Shown here in pieces: positions 35,631 through 44,795 of a DNA stretch of 64,000 nucleotides. This stretch comes from Pseudomonas brassicacearum (GTDB taxonomy: Bacteria > Pseudomonadota > Gammaproteobacteria > Pseudomonadales > Pseudomonadaceae). The notes below the pieces were generated by a model that was given only the letters and a program-made list of their open reading frames with translations, made no database searches and was not told where the DNA came from. The stretch's first letter is position 1. Each line of letters opens with the position of its first letter. The stretch spans positions 248,001 through 312,000 of the forward strand of contig NZ_MOBK01000007.1 of the NCBI RefSeq assembly GCF_003732265.1, given 5' to 3'. Made by a program: the position numbers and the translations under genes.

Positions 35631-36290
35631 CTACTTCTTGGACGCGATCATCGCCATAAACGCTGGCATCGCCGCTTCCTTGTCCGCTGCAATTCGCTGC
35701 ACATTCGAATTCTCTCCCAGACGCTCAAGCAACGCCTTGGCCGCCGGCATCTCGGCCAACAAATCCAGGCCAAACAACTTCTGCCCCACCGCAGCGGCCA
35801 ACGGCACGCTATACAGGAAATACAGATCGGCAATGCTCAGGCTGTCGCCTGCCACATAAGGGGCGAACTTGCCGTGCCGCGCCAGCGAGGCGAACCCCAG
35901 CAGCAACTCCGACTTGGTCCTTTCCTTGATTGCTTCCGGAACCGGCGAGCCAAAAAACGCTTCGCCGTAGCACATGCGTCCCGGCAACTCGATGTACAGC
36001 TCGATTTCCTTGGCCAGCGCCAGCACCTGGGCGCGCTCGAAAGGATCGCTTGGCAACAGCGGCGTGCCTTTCTGGCTCTGCTCGATGTACTCAAGAATGA
36101 TGGCGGTTTCATTAACGAAACCCTGTTCGACGCCCAGCACGGGCACCTTGCCGCGCGGGCTGATGGCCAGCGCTTCCGGGCTCGGGCCAGGGTAAAACAG
36201 CACTTCTTCGAACGGCACTCCCTTCTCCAGCAGCGCCAGTTTCACCATGTTGTAGTAGTTGCTGACGGAAAATCCATAAAGCTTGAGCAT
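35631..36290 (-). CDS. Glutathione S-transferase family protein
   Basis: A 219-residue cytoplasmic protein. The thioredoxin-like N-domain (MLKLYGFSVSNYYNMVKLALLEKG; PRGKVPVLGVEQGFVNETAIILEYIE with the cis-Pro and the Glu/Ser glutathione contacts) is followed by an all-helical C-domain. The ATG at 36290 is preferred to the adjacent GTG. The likely catalytic residue is a serine in GFSVSN, but the substrate is unknown. Confidence 0.88.
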   Translation of the reverse strand: MLKLYGFSVSNYYNMVKLALLEKGVPFEEVLFYPGPSPEALAISPRGKVPVLGVEQGFVNETAIILEYIEQSQKGTPLLPSDPFERAQVLALAKEIELYIELPGRMCYGEAFFGSPVPEAIKERTKSELLLGFASLARHGKFAPYVAGDSLSIADLYFLYSVPLAAAVGQKLFGLDLLAEMPAAKALLERLGENSNVQRIAADKEAAMPAFMAMIASKK

Positions 36291-36414
36291 CACAAAGCCT
36301 CCAGGCCGTGCGGGGTTGGCAGTCCTGTTTTATAGATCGCCCGGGCGATTCTTGCCAGCAGCATCACAGCGCTGAATGCAGGTAAACTGGCCGCCTTAAC
36401 TTGAGGAGCCTGCC

Positions 36415-36711
36415 ATGAGCGAGCCAACCCCCGGCATCAACAACGACGAAATCGACGAAGAAGAGTTCGCCGAAAACACCCTGATCGAAGCCATCGAAAA
36501 CCAGATTGAAAGCGACAACCCGCCGGCTGCCAAGGCAACTTTCAACAAGTTGACGCTGGTCGGTTACGAGCGTGAAGAAATTCTCAACTTGATGGCACAC
36601 GTGTTGGCGGTAGAAATCGACGCGATCCTCGAAGAAGACCGCGGGTTCAACACCGAATGGTACGAAACAGCCCTTCGCGCGCTGCCGGAATTGCCGCCGG
36701 AAAAGAAATAA
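36415..36711 (+). CDS. Conserved small acidic protein, function unknown
   Basis: A 98-residue acidic protein (many Asp/Glu in MSEPTPGINNDEIDEEEFAE). GAGGAGCC before ATG 36415 is a good Shine-Dalgarno. The C-terminal part (YEREEILNLMAHVLAVEIDAIL; FNTEWYETALRALPELP) is predicted helical, without membrane segments or cysteines. It is monocistronic, followed by a REPIN. I recognise no characterised family; codon use is like that of core genes. Confidence 0.75.
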   Translation: MSEPTPGINNDEIDEEEFAENTLIEAIENQIESDNPPAAKATFNKLTLVGYEREEILNLMAHVLAVEIDAILEEDRGFNTEWYETALRALPELPPEKK

Positions 36712-36736
36712 ACCCGATTTGATGGGCAGCAAGCTT

Positions 36737-36833
36737 CTGTGGCGAGGGAGCTTGCTCCCGCTCGGTTGCGGAGCAGTCGCAAAACTTTTGGGGCCGCTCC
36801 GCGCCCCAGCGGGAGCAAGCTCCCTCGCCACAC
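36737..36833. repeat. REPIN, GGCGAGGGAGCTTGCTCCC type
   Basis: CTGTGGCGAGGGAGCTTGCT and its inverted copy enclose about 40 bases with an inner GGAGC/GCTCC pairing. The rest of the 325-base gap (to 37036) holds no convincing gene and presumably the promoter of the next gene. Confidence 0.85.
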
Positions 36834-37036
36834 AATCCGCTCCTACACAAATTGTCACCCATCAATACTGCCTTCCCCCAGACCCTGACTACACTGGAAC
36901 GCACCCCGCTGCCGCACCACCCGCCGGGGAATGCTTCCCGAGGTGAAAAAACCCTGATGCAGGCACTGGACATGCCGCACGAGTGGGCTCACCTTAGGGG
37001 CGCTGTCGTCCAATTCCTAGAAAGTCTGGAGTCCTT

Positions 37037-37282
37037 ATGTCGCTTACCCCTGAGTTGGTTGCCGAACTGGAAGTCCTCGCGCTCTTCAACCTGGACAGTT
37101 CCCAGGAAGGTTTGAAAATTCATCAGACCGCTGCCCCGAAACACATTGCCGCCGCCCAACGCCTTTTTGAAAAAGAACTGACCGACCAGCCCGATGGCGG
37201 TTACCTGACCAGCCTGGGTCGTGACGCCGCGCAAAATGTACAAACCGTGCTGACCATTCTGCGCGCCGAAGAAACAGCCTGA
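37037..37282 (+). CDS. TIGR02647 family protein
   Basis: An 81-residue protein, MSLTPELVAELEVLALFNL at the start and GGYLTSLGRDAAQNVQTVL near the end. This matches a small gammaproteobacterial family (TIGR02647) of unknown function. It is predicted mostly helical, with no signal peptide. GGAG lies before the ATG. It is followed by cyaA 190 bases on. Confidence 0.85.
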   Translation: MSLTPELVAELEVLALFNLDSSQEGLKIHQTAAPKHIAAAQRLFEKELTDQPDGGYLTSLGRDAAQNVQTVLTILRAEETA

Positions 37283-37475
37283 AGAACACCGCTTCGCCCA
37301 CGGAAACCCCTGTCACGGGATTTCCGCGGGCAAACCCGGCGACCTGCTGTCGCCCCGCGATAAAAATCTGACGTCAAAAATACAAATTCAGCTTAAAAGT
37401 GGCAGGCCCGAGGCGCTAAACTGCCCCTCATTCGCCGCCCCCACGTCCGAGCTTCGCGAGCCGGTTTGAGCTGAC

Positions 37476-40319
37476 ATGACCCGCACCCATGAAATCCGCC
37501 CCGATCTGGACGAGGGAATCGACCGCAAGGTTCTCAGCCAACTGCGCGCACGCTTTCTAAAACTCAATGAAGGCCGCATGGCCCGGGCCATGGAAGGGTT
37601 GTCGACCCGCCAGCAAACGGTGCTGACGCTGCTACCGCTGTTTTTCCACGTCAATCATCCGTTATTGCCGGGGTATGTTTCCGGCGCTACGCCGGCCGGG
37701 CTGTCGAACTTCGAGCCGGACGCCACTGCCCTCGCTGAAGCCCAACGCCTGACCCGCTCGTTCTCTTACAAACCGCGCCACGGCAGCAATCCGCCGCGAC
37801 CGATCCACGGCCTGTTCCTGATGGGCAGCCTGGGCACGCTGGCTCAAGCCGATCAAAGCGACATGGACGTCTGGGTCTGTCACGCGCCGGACCTCAGCGA
37901 AAGCGAACTCGCCGAGCTGCGTAAAAAGTGCCAACTGCTGGAGATCTGGGCCGCGAGCCTGGGCGCCGAAGCGCACTTCTTCCTGATCGACCCGATGCGC
38001 TTCGTGCTCGGCGAGCGCGATACCCAGTTGAGCTCCGAAGACTGCGGCACTACCCAACACTACCTGCTGCTGGACGAGTTCTATCGCACTGCCATCTGGC
38101 TGGCCGGCCGCACGCCGATCTGGTGGCTGGTGCCGGTCTACGAAGAAACAGCCTACGACCGCTACACCCACACGCTGCTGTCCAAACGCTTCATCCGTGC
38201 CGACGAAAGCCTGGATCTGGGGCATCTGGCATTCATACCGCCGGGGGAGTTCATCGGCGCCGGACTCTGGCAGTTGTTCAAGGGCATCGAGTCGCCCTAC
38301 AAGTCCTTGCTCAAGCTGCTGCTGACCGAGGTCTACGCCAGCGAGCACCCCAAGGTTCATTGCCTGAGCCTGCGTTTCAAGCAAGCCGTGTTCGCCAATC
38401 AACTGGACCTCGATGAGCTGGACCCGTACATCGTGGTCTACCGGCGCATCGAGGAATACCTCAAGGCCCGGGGCGAACCGGAACGGTTGGAATTGGTACG
38501 GCGCGCGCTGTACCTGAAGGTCAATCGCAAACTCACCGGCAACACCCGCACCCAGAGCTGGCAGCGTTCATTGCTGGAGCGGCTGGCCCAGGAATGGGGC
38601 TGGGATCAGCGGCAACTGGCACTGCTCGACAGCCGCAGCCAGTGGAAAGTCCGCCAAGTCAGCGCTGAACGTCGCGCCTTGGTCAACGAGCTGAACTACA
38701 GCTACCGCTTCCTGACCCAGTTCGCCCGCACTGAACAGACTGTCAGCCTGATCAACAAACGCGACCTCAACGTATTGGGTCGCCGACTGTACGCCGCCTT
38801 CGAGCGCAAAGCCGACAAGGTCGAATTCATCAACCCGGGCATTGCCCCGGACCTGGCTGAAGACACGTTGACGCTGGTGCAGGCGCCCAACAAGAAGGAA
38901 CCGGGGCAAACCCAGTGGGGTTTGTACAACGGCAGTCTGACTGCTCAGGAGTGGGAGCATTTCGCGCCGATCAAGCGCAGCCGCCAATTGCTGGAACTCC
39001 TGACCTGGTGCCACCGCAATGGCGTGATCGACAGCAGCACCCGGCTCGCCTTGCACCCCGGCACCAGCGACCTGAGCGAGTTTGAACTGTTCAACCTGCT
39101 CGGCAGCCTGCAACAGAGCATCGCCCTGCCCCTGACCACCGTGGCGGAAGAGCCCTTGCTGCGTGCCAGCGTACCGAGCGAGGTGCTGATCCTGGTGAAC
39201 GTGGGTGTCGATCCGCTCAAGCACCATCGCGACTTGAACATCCTGATGACCACCGAGCGCACCGACTCGCTGAGCTATGCCGGGGTTCGCGAGAACCTGG
39301 TGCTGACGCTGGACCAGGTCACGCTCAACAGCTGGAACGAAGTGCTGGTCAGCCGCTACGACGGCCCTCACGCCCTGCTCGACTGCCTGCGGGCTTACCT
39401 CAACAACTTGCCGAGCGGGCCACAGCAGCCCAAGCTGCGGGTTCGCTGCTTCTGCCATAACCGCGCGCAGTTCATTGCCCGCCGGGTAGAAGAGGTGATC
39501 GACACCGCGCAGAACCTGCTGCTGAGCAACCTCAATCACCGTTACCTGATCCAGGTCCAGCAGCACTATCACGTGCTGGAATTGGTGCCGGGCCAGGTCA
39601 ATCACGTCGCCATCGCCACCTTGCCGGCGCTGATCGATTACCTGGGTGAGGAACTGGCAGGCTACAGCCCGCTGCACCTGGACCCGATGGCGCTGGAAGA
39701 CCACGACCTCGCGCTGATCCTGCCGATGGGCCAGCCCGAGTGCATTCAGGTGTTCTACCGAATCAATGAGGATCAGGCTGATCTGTACGTGCTGGATGAG
39801 CTCAATGCGCTGTGGCAACAACGCCTGCCCTATCACGACGAGCAGAGCCTGTTGGTGCCGCTGCAACGCTTCCTGCAATCGATCCAGTACCGGCGCGATG
39901 CCTTGTTGCCGATGGATGCCGCTCAACCCGTGAGCATGGACACGTTGTACTACCAACTGCTGCCGTCCGGCCCCGGGCGGGCGCGTCGGGTCGAAGCGCG
40001 GCCTGCGCCACAAACGCCGGTCAATAAACCGTTCTACGACGTGCAGGCCATCATCGGCAAAGCCGCGCCGGGCGAGGTGCAGGTGACGTTGTATTGCAAT
40101 CAGCGAGAGTTTTCAGAGCTGGAACATGGCGACCAACTGTTCAGCGTGGTCGCGCAGGAGATTGTCGATCAGCGGCGCGAAACCGAACGCTATCGCTGCT
40201 ACATCACCGACCTGGACCTCTCGGGCCTGCTCGGTGACGGTCAGAGTTCCAGCAATCTGTATCTGCGTTACAAGGCTGACCTGGAGCGCTCGTTGAACGA
40301 GGCGCTCGAACAGGTCTGA
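37476..40319 (+). CDS. cyaA: Class I adenylate cyclase
   Basis: A 947-residue enterobacterial-type adenylate cyclase. The catalytic N-domain (about 1-540) includes LFLMGSLGTLAQADQSDMDVWVCH with the nucleotidyltransferase-like GS...DxD motif (D near residue 130), and EYLKARGEPERLELVRRALYLKVNRKL. The C-terminal regulatory domain follows. It makes cAMP for Vfr/CRP. It lies upstream of and convergent with rnk (5 bases between stops, no terminator seen). Confidence 0.97.
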   Translation: MTRTHEIRPDLDEGIDRKVLSQLRARFLKLNEGRMARAMEGLSTRQQTVLTLLPLFFHVNHPLLPGYVSGATPAGLSNFEPDATALAEAQRLTRSFSYKPRHGSNPPRPIHGLFLMGSLGTLAQADQSDMDVWVCHAPDLSESELAELRKKCQLLEIWAASLGAEAHFFLIDPMRFVLGERDTQLSSEDCGTTQHYLLLDEFYRTAIWLAGRTPIWWLVPVYEETAYDRYTHTLLSKRFIRADESLDLGHLAFIPPGEFIGAGLWQLFKGIESPYKSLLKLLLTEVYASEHPKVHCLSLRFKQAVFANQLDLDELDPYIVVYRRIEEYLKARGEPERLELVRRALYLKVNRKLTGNTRTQSWQRSLLERLAQEWGWDQRQLALLDSRSQWKVRQVSAERRALVNELNYSYRFLTQFARTEQTVSLINKRDLNVLGRRLYAAFERKADKVEFINPGIAPDLAEDTLTLVQAPNKKEPGQTQWGLYNGSLTAQEWEHFAPIKRSRQLLELLTWCHRNGVIDSSTRLALHPGTSDLSEFELFNLLGSLQQSIALPLTTVAEEPLLRASVPSEVLILVNVGVDPLKHHRDLNILMTTERTDSLSYAGVRENLVLTLDQVTLNSWNEVLVSRYDGPHALLDCLRAYLNNLPSGPQQPKLRVRCFCHNRAQFIARRVEEVIDTAQNLLLSNLNHRYLIQVQQHYHVLELVPGQVNHVAIATLPALIDYLGEELAGYSPLHLDPMALEDHDLALILPMGQPECIQVFYRINEDQADLYVLDELNALWQQRLPYHDEQSLLVPLQRFLQSIQYRRDALLPMDAAQPVSMDTLYYQLLPSGPGRARRVEARPAPQTPVNKPFYDVQAIIGKAAPGEVQVTLYCNQREFSELEHGDQLFSVVAQEIVDQRRETERYRCYITDLDLSGLLGDGQSSSNLYLRYKADLERSLNEALEQV

Positions 40320-40324
40320 GGGGT

Positions 40325-40735
40325 TTACTCCGGAAAGTGTCCGCCCTCGGCCGGCTGCGATTCGACTTCCAGCAGGGTCAGTTTGAGTGTCTTGCCGCCG
40401 GGTGCCGGCCAGTCGATGTGCTGACCAACCTTGAGACCGAGCAGCGCGCTGCCGACCGGCGCCAGAATAGAAATTTTGCCTTCGTCGGCATTGGCGTCTT
40501 TGGGGTAAACCAACGTCAGGTGATAGTCCTTGCCGCTGCCTTCTTCGCGGCAGTGCACACGGGAATTCATGGTCACAACATCGTTGGGCACTTCATCGTG
40601 ACCGACCAGAGTATCGGCGCGGTCCAGTTCGGTTTGCAGCGCGATAACGCCCGGCAGCGTGTCATCCAGGCTGTCGATCAGGCGCTCCAGACGTTGCACG
40701 TCCAGACGAGTAAGGGTGATGGAAGGTGCGGTCAT
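40325..40735 (-). CDS. rnk: Regulator of nucleoside diphosphate kinase Rnk
   Basis: A 136-residue protein: an N-terminal short coiled coil (TLTRLDVQRLERLIDSL) and a C-terminal GreA/GreB-like FKBP domain (YHLTLVYPKDANADEGKISILAPVGSALLGLKVGQ). It binds RNA polymerase and influences NDP kinase and alginate levels in P. aeruginosa. The start ATG 40735 is preferred; a longer frame upstream runs through a terminator hairpin and is not coding. Confidence 0.94.
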   Translation of the reverse strand: MTAPSITLTRLDVQRLERLIDSLDDTLPGVIALQTELDRADTLVGHDEVPNDVVTMNSRVHCREEGSGKDYHLTLVYPKDANADEGKISILAPVGSALLGLKVGQHIDWPAPGGKTLKLTLLEVESQPAEGGHFPE

Positions 40736-40771
40736 GATTGAGGCAGACTCCTTTCTTCTGCACAGAAAAAG

Positions 40772-40802
40772 CAAAACCCCGCCAGAAAAAGGCGGGGTTT
40801 TC
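40772..40802 (-). terminator. Terminator upstream of rnk
   Basis: AAAACCCCGCC and GGCGGGGTTTT form an 11-bp stem with a CTTTTT-type loop (minus strand). It separates the DUF1289 gene from rnk on the minus strand, or acts as an attenuator in the rnk leader. Confidence 0.82.
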
Positions 40803-40900
40803 ACGAGCCTCGATGAGTTGAGGCGTTTCTGGACACTATCACAGCTCAATAAATATACAAGTCAGGTGCGACCATGGCCCTGTGCAGAGCACAAAAGCTC

Positions 40901-41119
40901 TTATGCCAAGGATTTGCGCTGGACCGCTTGGGCACAGATAACCCGCCTGCGGTCATCATCCGCCGAACGCCATTCGCGGATGTCTTCGACATGGCGAAAA
41001 CACCCCAGGCACACCTTCTGTTCGTCCAGCCGGCACACACCGCTGCACGGCGAAGGCACCGCCGGGCTGACATTACTGTAGAGCGGCTTGGGCGGGCGAA
41101 CGACGGCGGGCTCGGTCAC
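40901..41119 (-). CDS. DUF1289 small cysteine-rich protein
   Basis: A 72-residue protein from a GTG at 41119, four bases after the cyaY stop. The DUF1289 pattern SPCSGVCRLDEQKVCLGCFRHVEDI has four cysteines spaced C-x3-C-x7-C-x2-C, suggestive of a metal or Fe-S site, then WRSADDDRRRVI. No ATG start exists in the proper place, so gene callers could misplace it. It is probably co-transcribed with cyaY, which fits an iron/Fe-S context, but its function is unknown. Confidence 0.82.
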   Translation of the reverse strand: MTEPAVVRPPKPLYSNVSPAVPSPCSGVCRLDEQKVCLGCFRHVEDIREWRSADDDRRRVICAQAVQRKSLA

Positions 41120-41123
41120 AATC

Positions 41124-41456
41124 TCACAGACCTTCGAAATCGAGTTCGACGTCAGCCTGCTGCTTGACGATGCGCTCGAGCATTTCGCCCAACTGCTCTT
41201 CGCTCTTGTCGCACATCCAGCGCTCGCTCTCTTCGTCGTAGTCGAAGTGGAAACCACCCGAAACCGCCGCCAGCCACAGCTGACGCAGCGGTTCCTGACG
41301 ACTGAAGATCAACTGGCTGCCGTTTTCGAACTTGACGGTGAGCACACCGGCCGAGCTCTCCAGATCGATATCCAGGTCACACTCGTCAAAAATATCCTCC
41401 AGCGTCTGCTGGGTGGCATCGACCAGATCGTGGAAACGGGCTTCGGTCAAACTCAT
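41124..41456 (-). CDS. cyaY: Frataxin homologue CyaY
   Basis: A 110-residue iron-binding protein that tunes Fe-S cluster assembly. MSLTEARFHDLVDATQQTLEDIFDECDLDID contains the acidic first helix that binds iron; the beta-sheet part includes GVLTVKFENGSQLIFSRQEPLRQLWLA. It is 4 bases upstream of the DUF1289 gene and divergent from lppL-lysA, across a REPIN. Confidence 0.95.
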   Translation of the reverse strand: MSLTEARFHDLVDATQQTLEDIFDECDLDIDLESSAGVLTVKFENGSQLIFSRQEPLRQLWLAAVSGGFHFDYDEESERWMCDKSEEQLGEMLERIVKQQADVELDFEGL

Positions 41457-41570
41457 TGCGGCAACCTCAAAAAGTGTCTGTTCACGCTCAAGCGCCGCAA
41501 GATACGGGCGAGCCCCGGTGATTGCAAAGGATAACGATCAAGCACCGATATAGGTACAGCAAACACTGTA

Positions 41571-41663
41571 CCTGTGGGAGCGGGCTTGCCCGCGAAGAGG
41601 CCAGCACATTCAATATCTTTGTTGACTGAACCACCGCTTTCGCGGGCAAGCCCGCTCCCACAG
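41571..41663. repeat. REPIN, GGGAGCGGGCTTGCCCGCG type
   Basis: CCTGTGGGAGCGGGCTTGCC and its inverted copy enclose about 40 bases. It lies in the 329-base divergent region between cyaY and lppL; promoters for both must lie on either side of it. No gene is visible. Confidence 0.85.
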
Positions 41664-41785
41664 GGATTGCGCCTGGCTGACCGGCATCGTGCCAAGCCCC
41701 GCCGGACGGGAGCCCCGTCGCATAGGCAAGCTGACGGGTGGCCGGTATACTCCGGCGCAATTAACGCATTTTCAAGGATTTCGCC

Positions 41786-41962
41786 ATGAAGCGCCTGATC
41801 TCTTCCCTTGCTGCGCTCCTCGCGGTTGCCTGCCTTGTGTCGGCCTGTGGTCAAAAAGGCCCGCTGTATCTGCCTGATCCAGACCAGGACCCTGCCGAGC
41901 AGGCCCAGTCCTCGCAAAAGCAGCCTGCCTCCAAAGCACACAAGCACGACGTCTACCAATAA
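41786..41962 (+). CDS. lppL: LppL-like small lipoprotein
   Basis: A 58-residue lipoprotein just upstream of lysA. The signal peptide ends in lipobox LVSAC (Cys21), followed by the conserved GQKGPLYLPD motif seen in the LptM/YifL family. The tail is Gln/Lys/Pro rich. LptM in E. coli assists assembly of the LPS translocon LptD; a similar role here is inferred. AAGGA lies at the right distance before the ATG. Confidence 0.92.
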   Translation: MKRLISSLAALLAVACLVSACGQKGPLYLPDPDQDPAEQAQSSQKQPASKAHKHDVYQ

Positions 41963-41971
41963 GGGAACGCC

Positions 41972-43219
41972 ATGGACGCTTTTAATTACCGTGGCGGGGA
42001 GCTGTTTGCCGAAGGTGTGGCCCTGTCGGCCATCGCCGAACGTTTCGGCACACCGACCTACGTCTACTCCCGCGCGCACATCGAAGCCCAATACCTGGCT
42101 TACGCCGATGCGCTGGCCGGCATGCCGCACCTGGTCTGCTTTGCGGTCAAGGCCAACTCCAACCTGGGTGTACTGAATGTCCTGGCGCGTCTGGGCGCCG
42201 GTTTTGACATCGTCTCCCGTGGCGAGCTGGAACGTGTGCTGGCCGCTGGCGGCAGCGCCGACAAGATCGTGTTCTCCGGTGTCGGCAAGACCCGTGACGA
42301 CATGCGTCGCGCCCTCGAAGTCGGCGTACATTGCTTCAACGTCGAATCCACCGATGAGCTGGAACGCCTGCAAGTGGTCGCCGCCGAGCTGGGCGTTCGC
42401 GCACCGATCTCGCTGCGTGTGAACCCGGACGTTGATGCGGGCACGCACCCGTACATTTCCACCGGTCTCAAAGAGAACAAGTTCGGCATCGCCATTGCCG
42501 ACGCCGAAGACGTGTACATCCGCGCCGCGCAACTGCAAAACCTGGAAATCGTCGGCGTTGATTGCCACATCGGTTCGCAATTGACCACCCTGCCGCCCTT
42601 CATCGACGCCCTCGACCGCCTGCTGGGCCTGGTCGACCGCCTCGGCGATTGCGGCATCTACCTGCGCCACATCGATCTCGGTGGTGGTTTGGGCGTGCGT
42701 TACCGCGATGAAGAGCCGCCATTGGCTGGCGACTACATCAAGGCTGTGCGCGAGCGTCTCGACGGTCGTGACCTGGCGCTGGTGTTCGAACCGGGCCGCT
42801 TCATCGTGGCCAACGCCGGCGTGCTGCTGACCCAGGTGGAGTACCTCAAGCACACCGAACACAAAGACTTCGCCATCGTCGACGCGGCCATGAACGACTT
42901 GATCCGCCCGGCGCTGTACCAGGCCTGGATGGACGTCACTGCCGTGCGCCCGCGCGAGACCGCGGCGCGTGCCTACGACATCGTCGGCCCGATCTGCGAA
43001 ACCGGCGACTTCCTGGCCAAGGATCGTCAACTGGCCCTGGAAGAAGGCGACCTGCTGGCCGTGCATTCGGCTGGCGCCTATGGGTTTGTCATGAGTTCCA
43101 ACTACAACACCCGCGGCCGCGCCGCTGAAGTGTTGGTGGACGGTGATCAGGCAGTTGAAGTGCGTCGCCGTGAGACGGTAGCCGAGTTGTTTGCTGGCGA
43201 AAGCCTGCTGCCGGAGTAA
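41972..43219 (+). CDS. lysA: Diaminopimelate decarboxylase
   Basis: A 415-residue PLP enzyme for the last step of lysine synthesis. The PLP lysine is K60 in FAVKANSNLGVL. Also seen are HIGSQLT, the GGGLGVRY glycine loop, EPGRFIVANAG, and the C-terminal active-site GPICETGDFLA cysteine. It is followed 4 bases later by dapF, which supplies its substrate. Confidence 0.97.
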   Translation: MDAFNYRGGELFAEGVALSAIAERFGTPTYVYSRAHIEAQYLAYADALAGMPHLVCFAVKANSNLGVLNVLARLGAGFDIVSRGELERVLAAGGSADKIVFSGVGKTRDDMRRALEVGVHCFNVESTDELERLQVVAAELGVRAPISLRVNPDVDAGTHPYISTGLKENKFGIAIADAEDVYIRAAQLQNLEIVGVDCHIGSQLTTLPPFIDALDRLLGLVDRLGDCGIYLRHIDLGGGLGVRYRDEEPPLAGDYIKAVRERLDGRDLALVFEPGRFIVANAGVLLTQVEYLKHTEHKDFAIVDAAMNDLIRPALYQAWMDVTAVRPRETAARAYDIVGPICETGDFLAKDRQLALEEGDLLAVHSAGAYGFVMSSNYNTRGRAAEVLVDGDQAVEVRRRETVAELFAGESLLPE

Positions 43220-43223
43220 CCCC

Positions 43224-44054
43224 ATGCTGCTGCGTTTTACCAAAATGCACGGCCTGGGCAATGACTTCATGGTCCTCGACCTGGTCAGCCAGCACGCGCA
43301 CATCCTGCCCAAGCACGCCAAACAATGGGGCGACCGGCATACCGGCATCGGTTTCGACCAGTTGTTGATCGTCGAAGCGCCGAGCAACCCGGACGTGGAT
43401 TTTCGTTATCGGATCTTCAACTCCGACGGCTCCGAAGTGGAACAGTGCGGCAACGGTGCGCGCTGTTTTGCCCGCTTCGTGCTCGACAAGCGCCTGACCG
43501 CAAAACGGCAGATTCGCGTCGAAACCAAAAGCGGCATCATTGAACTGGATGTGCGTAGCGACGGCCAGATCAGCGTCAACATGGGGGCACCGCGCCTGGT
43601 GCCGACGGACATTCCGTTTGTGGCCCCGGAACAGGCGCTAAGCTATCCGGTCGACGTCGATGGCACGCCGGTCGAACTGGCCGCCGTGTCCATGGGCAAC
43701 CCCCATGCCGTGCTGCGGGTCAGCGACATCAATAACGCACCGGTGCATGAACTGGGGCCGAAAATCGAACACCACCCGCGCTTCCCGGCGCGGGTCAATG
43801 TCGGTTTTCTCCAGGTCATCGACCGCAGCCGCGCACAGTTGCGCGTCTGGGAACGTGGCGCCGGGGAAACCCAGGCGTGCGGCACCGGTGCCTGCGCAGC
43901 CGCAGTGGCCGCGATCAGCCAGGGGTGGATGGATTCGCCGCTATTGATCGACCTGCCTGGCGGGCGCTTGTCCATTGAGTGGGCAGGCCCTGGCCATCCG
44001 GTCATGATGACCGGCCCGGCAGTCCGCGTATACGAAGGACAAGTGCGTCTTTGA
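43224..44054 (+). CDS. dapF: Diaminopimelate epimerase
   Basis: A 276-residue enzyme interconverting LL- and meso-diaminopimelate. The two catalytic cysteines are C75 (EQCGNGARCFARF) and C219 (TQACGTGACAAAVAA). The start ATG 43224 gives the standard MLLRFTKMHGLGNDFMV; the longer frame overlaps lysA and is rejected. Confidence 0.97.
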   Translation: MLLRFTKMHGLGNDFMVLDLVSQHAHILPKHAKQWGDRHTGIGFDQLLIVEAPSNPDVDFRYRIFNSDGSEVEQCGNGARCFARFVLDKRLTAKRQIRVETKSGIIELDVRSDGQISVNMGAPRLVPTDIPFVAPEQALSYPVDVDGTPVELAAVSMGNPHAVLRVSDINNAPVHELGPKIEHHPRFPARVNVGFLQVIDRSRAQLRVWERGAGETQACGTGACAAAVAAISQGWMDSPLLIDLPGGRLSIEWAGPGHPVMMTGPAVRVYEGQVRL

Positions 44055-44067
44055 GTGAGCGAAATCC

Positions 44068-44793
44068 ATGACCGACAAGCCCCAGGTTCCCGCCCTGCAG
44101 CCCGACGAATCTCCTTCCGAAAGCCTTGAGGCGGCGGCGATTGCCGCGTACCTGGAGGCTCATCCGGATTTCTTCATCGAGCACGAAGAACTGCTCCCGG
44201 CCATGCGTATTCCGCACCGTCGCGGCGACACCATTTCGCTGGTCGAGCGCCAGATGACCATCCTGCGCGAGCGCAACATCGAGCTGCGTCATCGCCTGTC
44301 GCACTTGATGGACGTGGCCCGCGACAACGACCGCCTCTTCGACAAGACCCGCCGCCTGATTCTCGCGCTGATGGACGCCACCAGCCTGGAAGACGTGGTG
44401 ATCAGCGTCGAAGACAGCTTGCGCCAGGATTTCCAGGTGCCTTTTGTCAGCCTGATCCTGTTGGGTGACAACCCGATGCCGGTGGGTCGCTGGGTGACTC
44501 ACGCCGAGGCGCAAACGGCCATCGGTGGTTTGCTCTCGGAAGATAAAAGCGTCAGCGGCAGCCTGCGCGAACACGAACTGGATTTCCTGTTCGGCGAAGA
44601 ACAGCGCAAGCAGATCGGCTCCACCGCCGTTGTCGCGATCAGCCACCAAGGCATTCACGGCATCCTGGCCATCGCCAGCCGTGATCCGCAGCACTACAAA
44701 AGCTCGGTCGGCACCCTGTTCCTGAGCTACATCGCCGAAGTCATGGGCCGCGTGCTGCCACGGGTCAACAGCTCCCTGCGCTCGGTCCGCTGA
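44068..44793 (+). CDS. DUF484 family protein
   Basis: A 241-residue protein: a short helical N-terminus (IAAYLEAHPDFFIEHEELLPAMRIPH), a coiled coil (ERQMTILRERNIELRHRLSHLMDVARDND), then a GAF-like domain. DUF484 genes normally sit between dapF and xerC, as here. Role unknown; a sensor-like function is suggested by the GAF-like fold. Confidence 0.92.
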   Translation: MTDKPQVPALQPDESPSESLEAAAIAAYLEAHPDFFIEHEELLPAMRIPHRRGDTISLVERQMTILRERNIELRHRLSHLMDVARDNDRLFDKTRRLILALMDATSLEDVVISVEDSLRQDFQVPFVSLILLGDNPMPVGRWVTHAEAQTAIGGLLSEDKSVSGSLREHELDFLFGEEQRKQIGSTAVVAISHQGIHGILAIASRDPQHYKSSVGTLFLSYIAEVMGRVLPRVNSSLRSVR

Positions 44794-44795
44794 GC

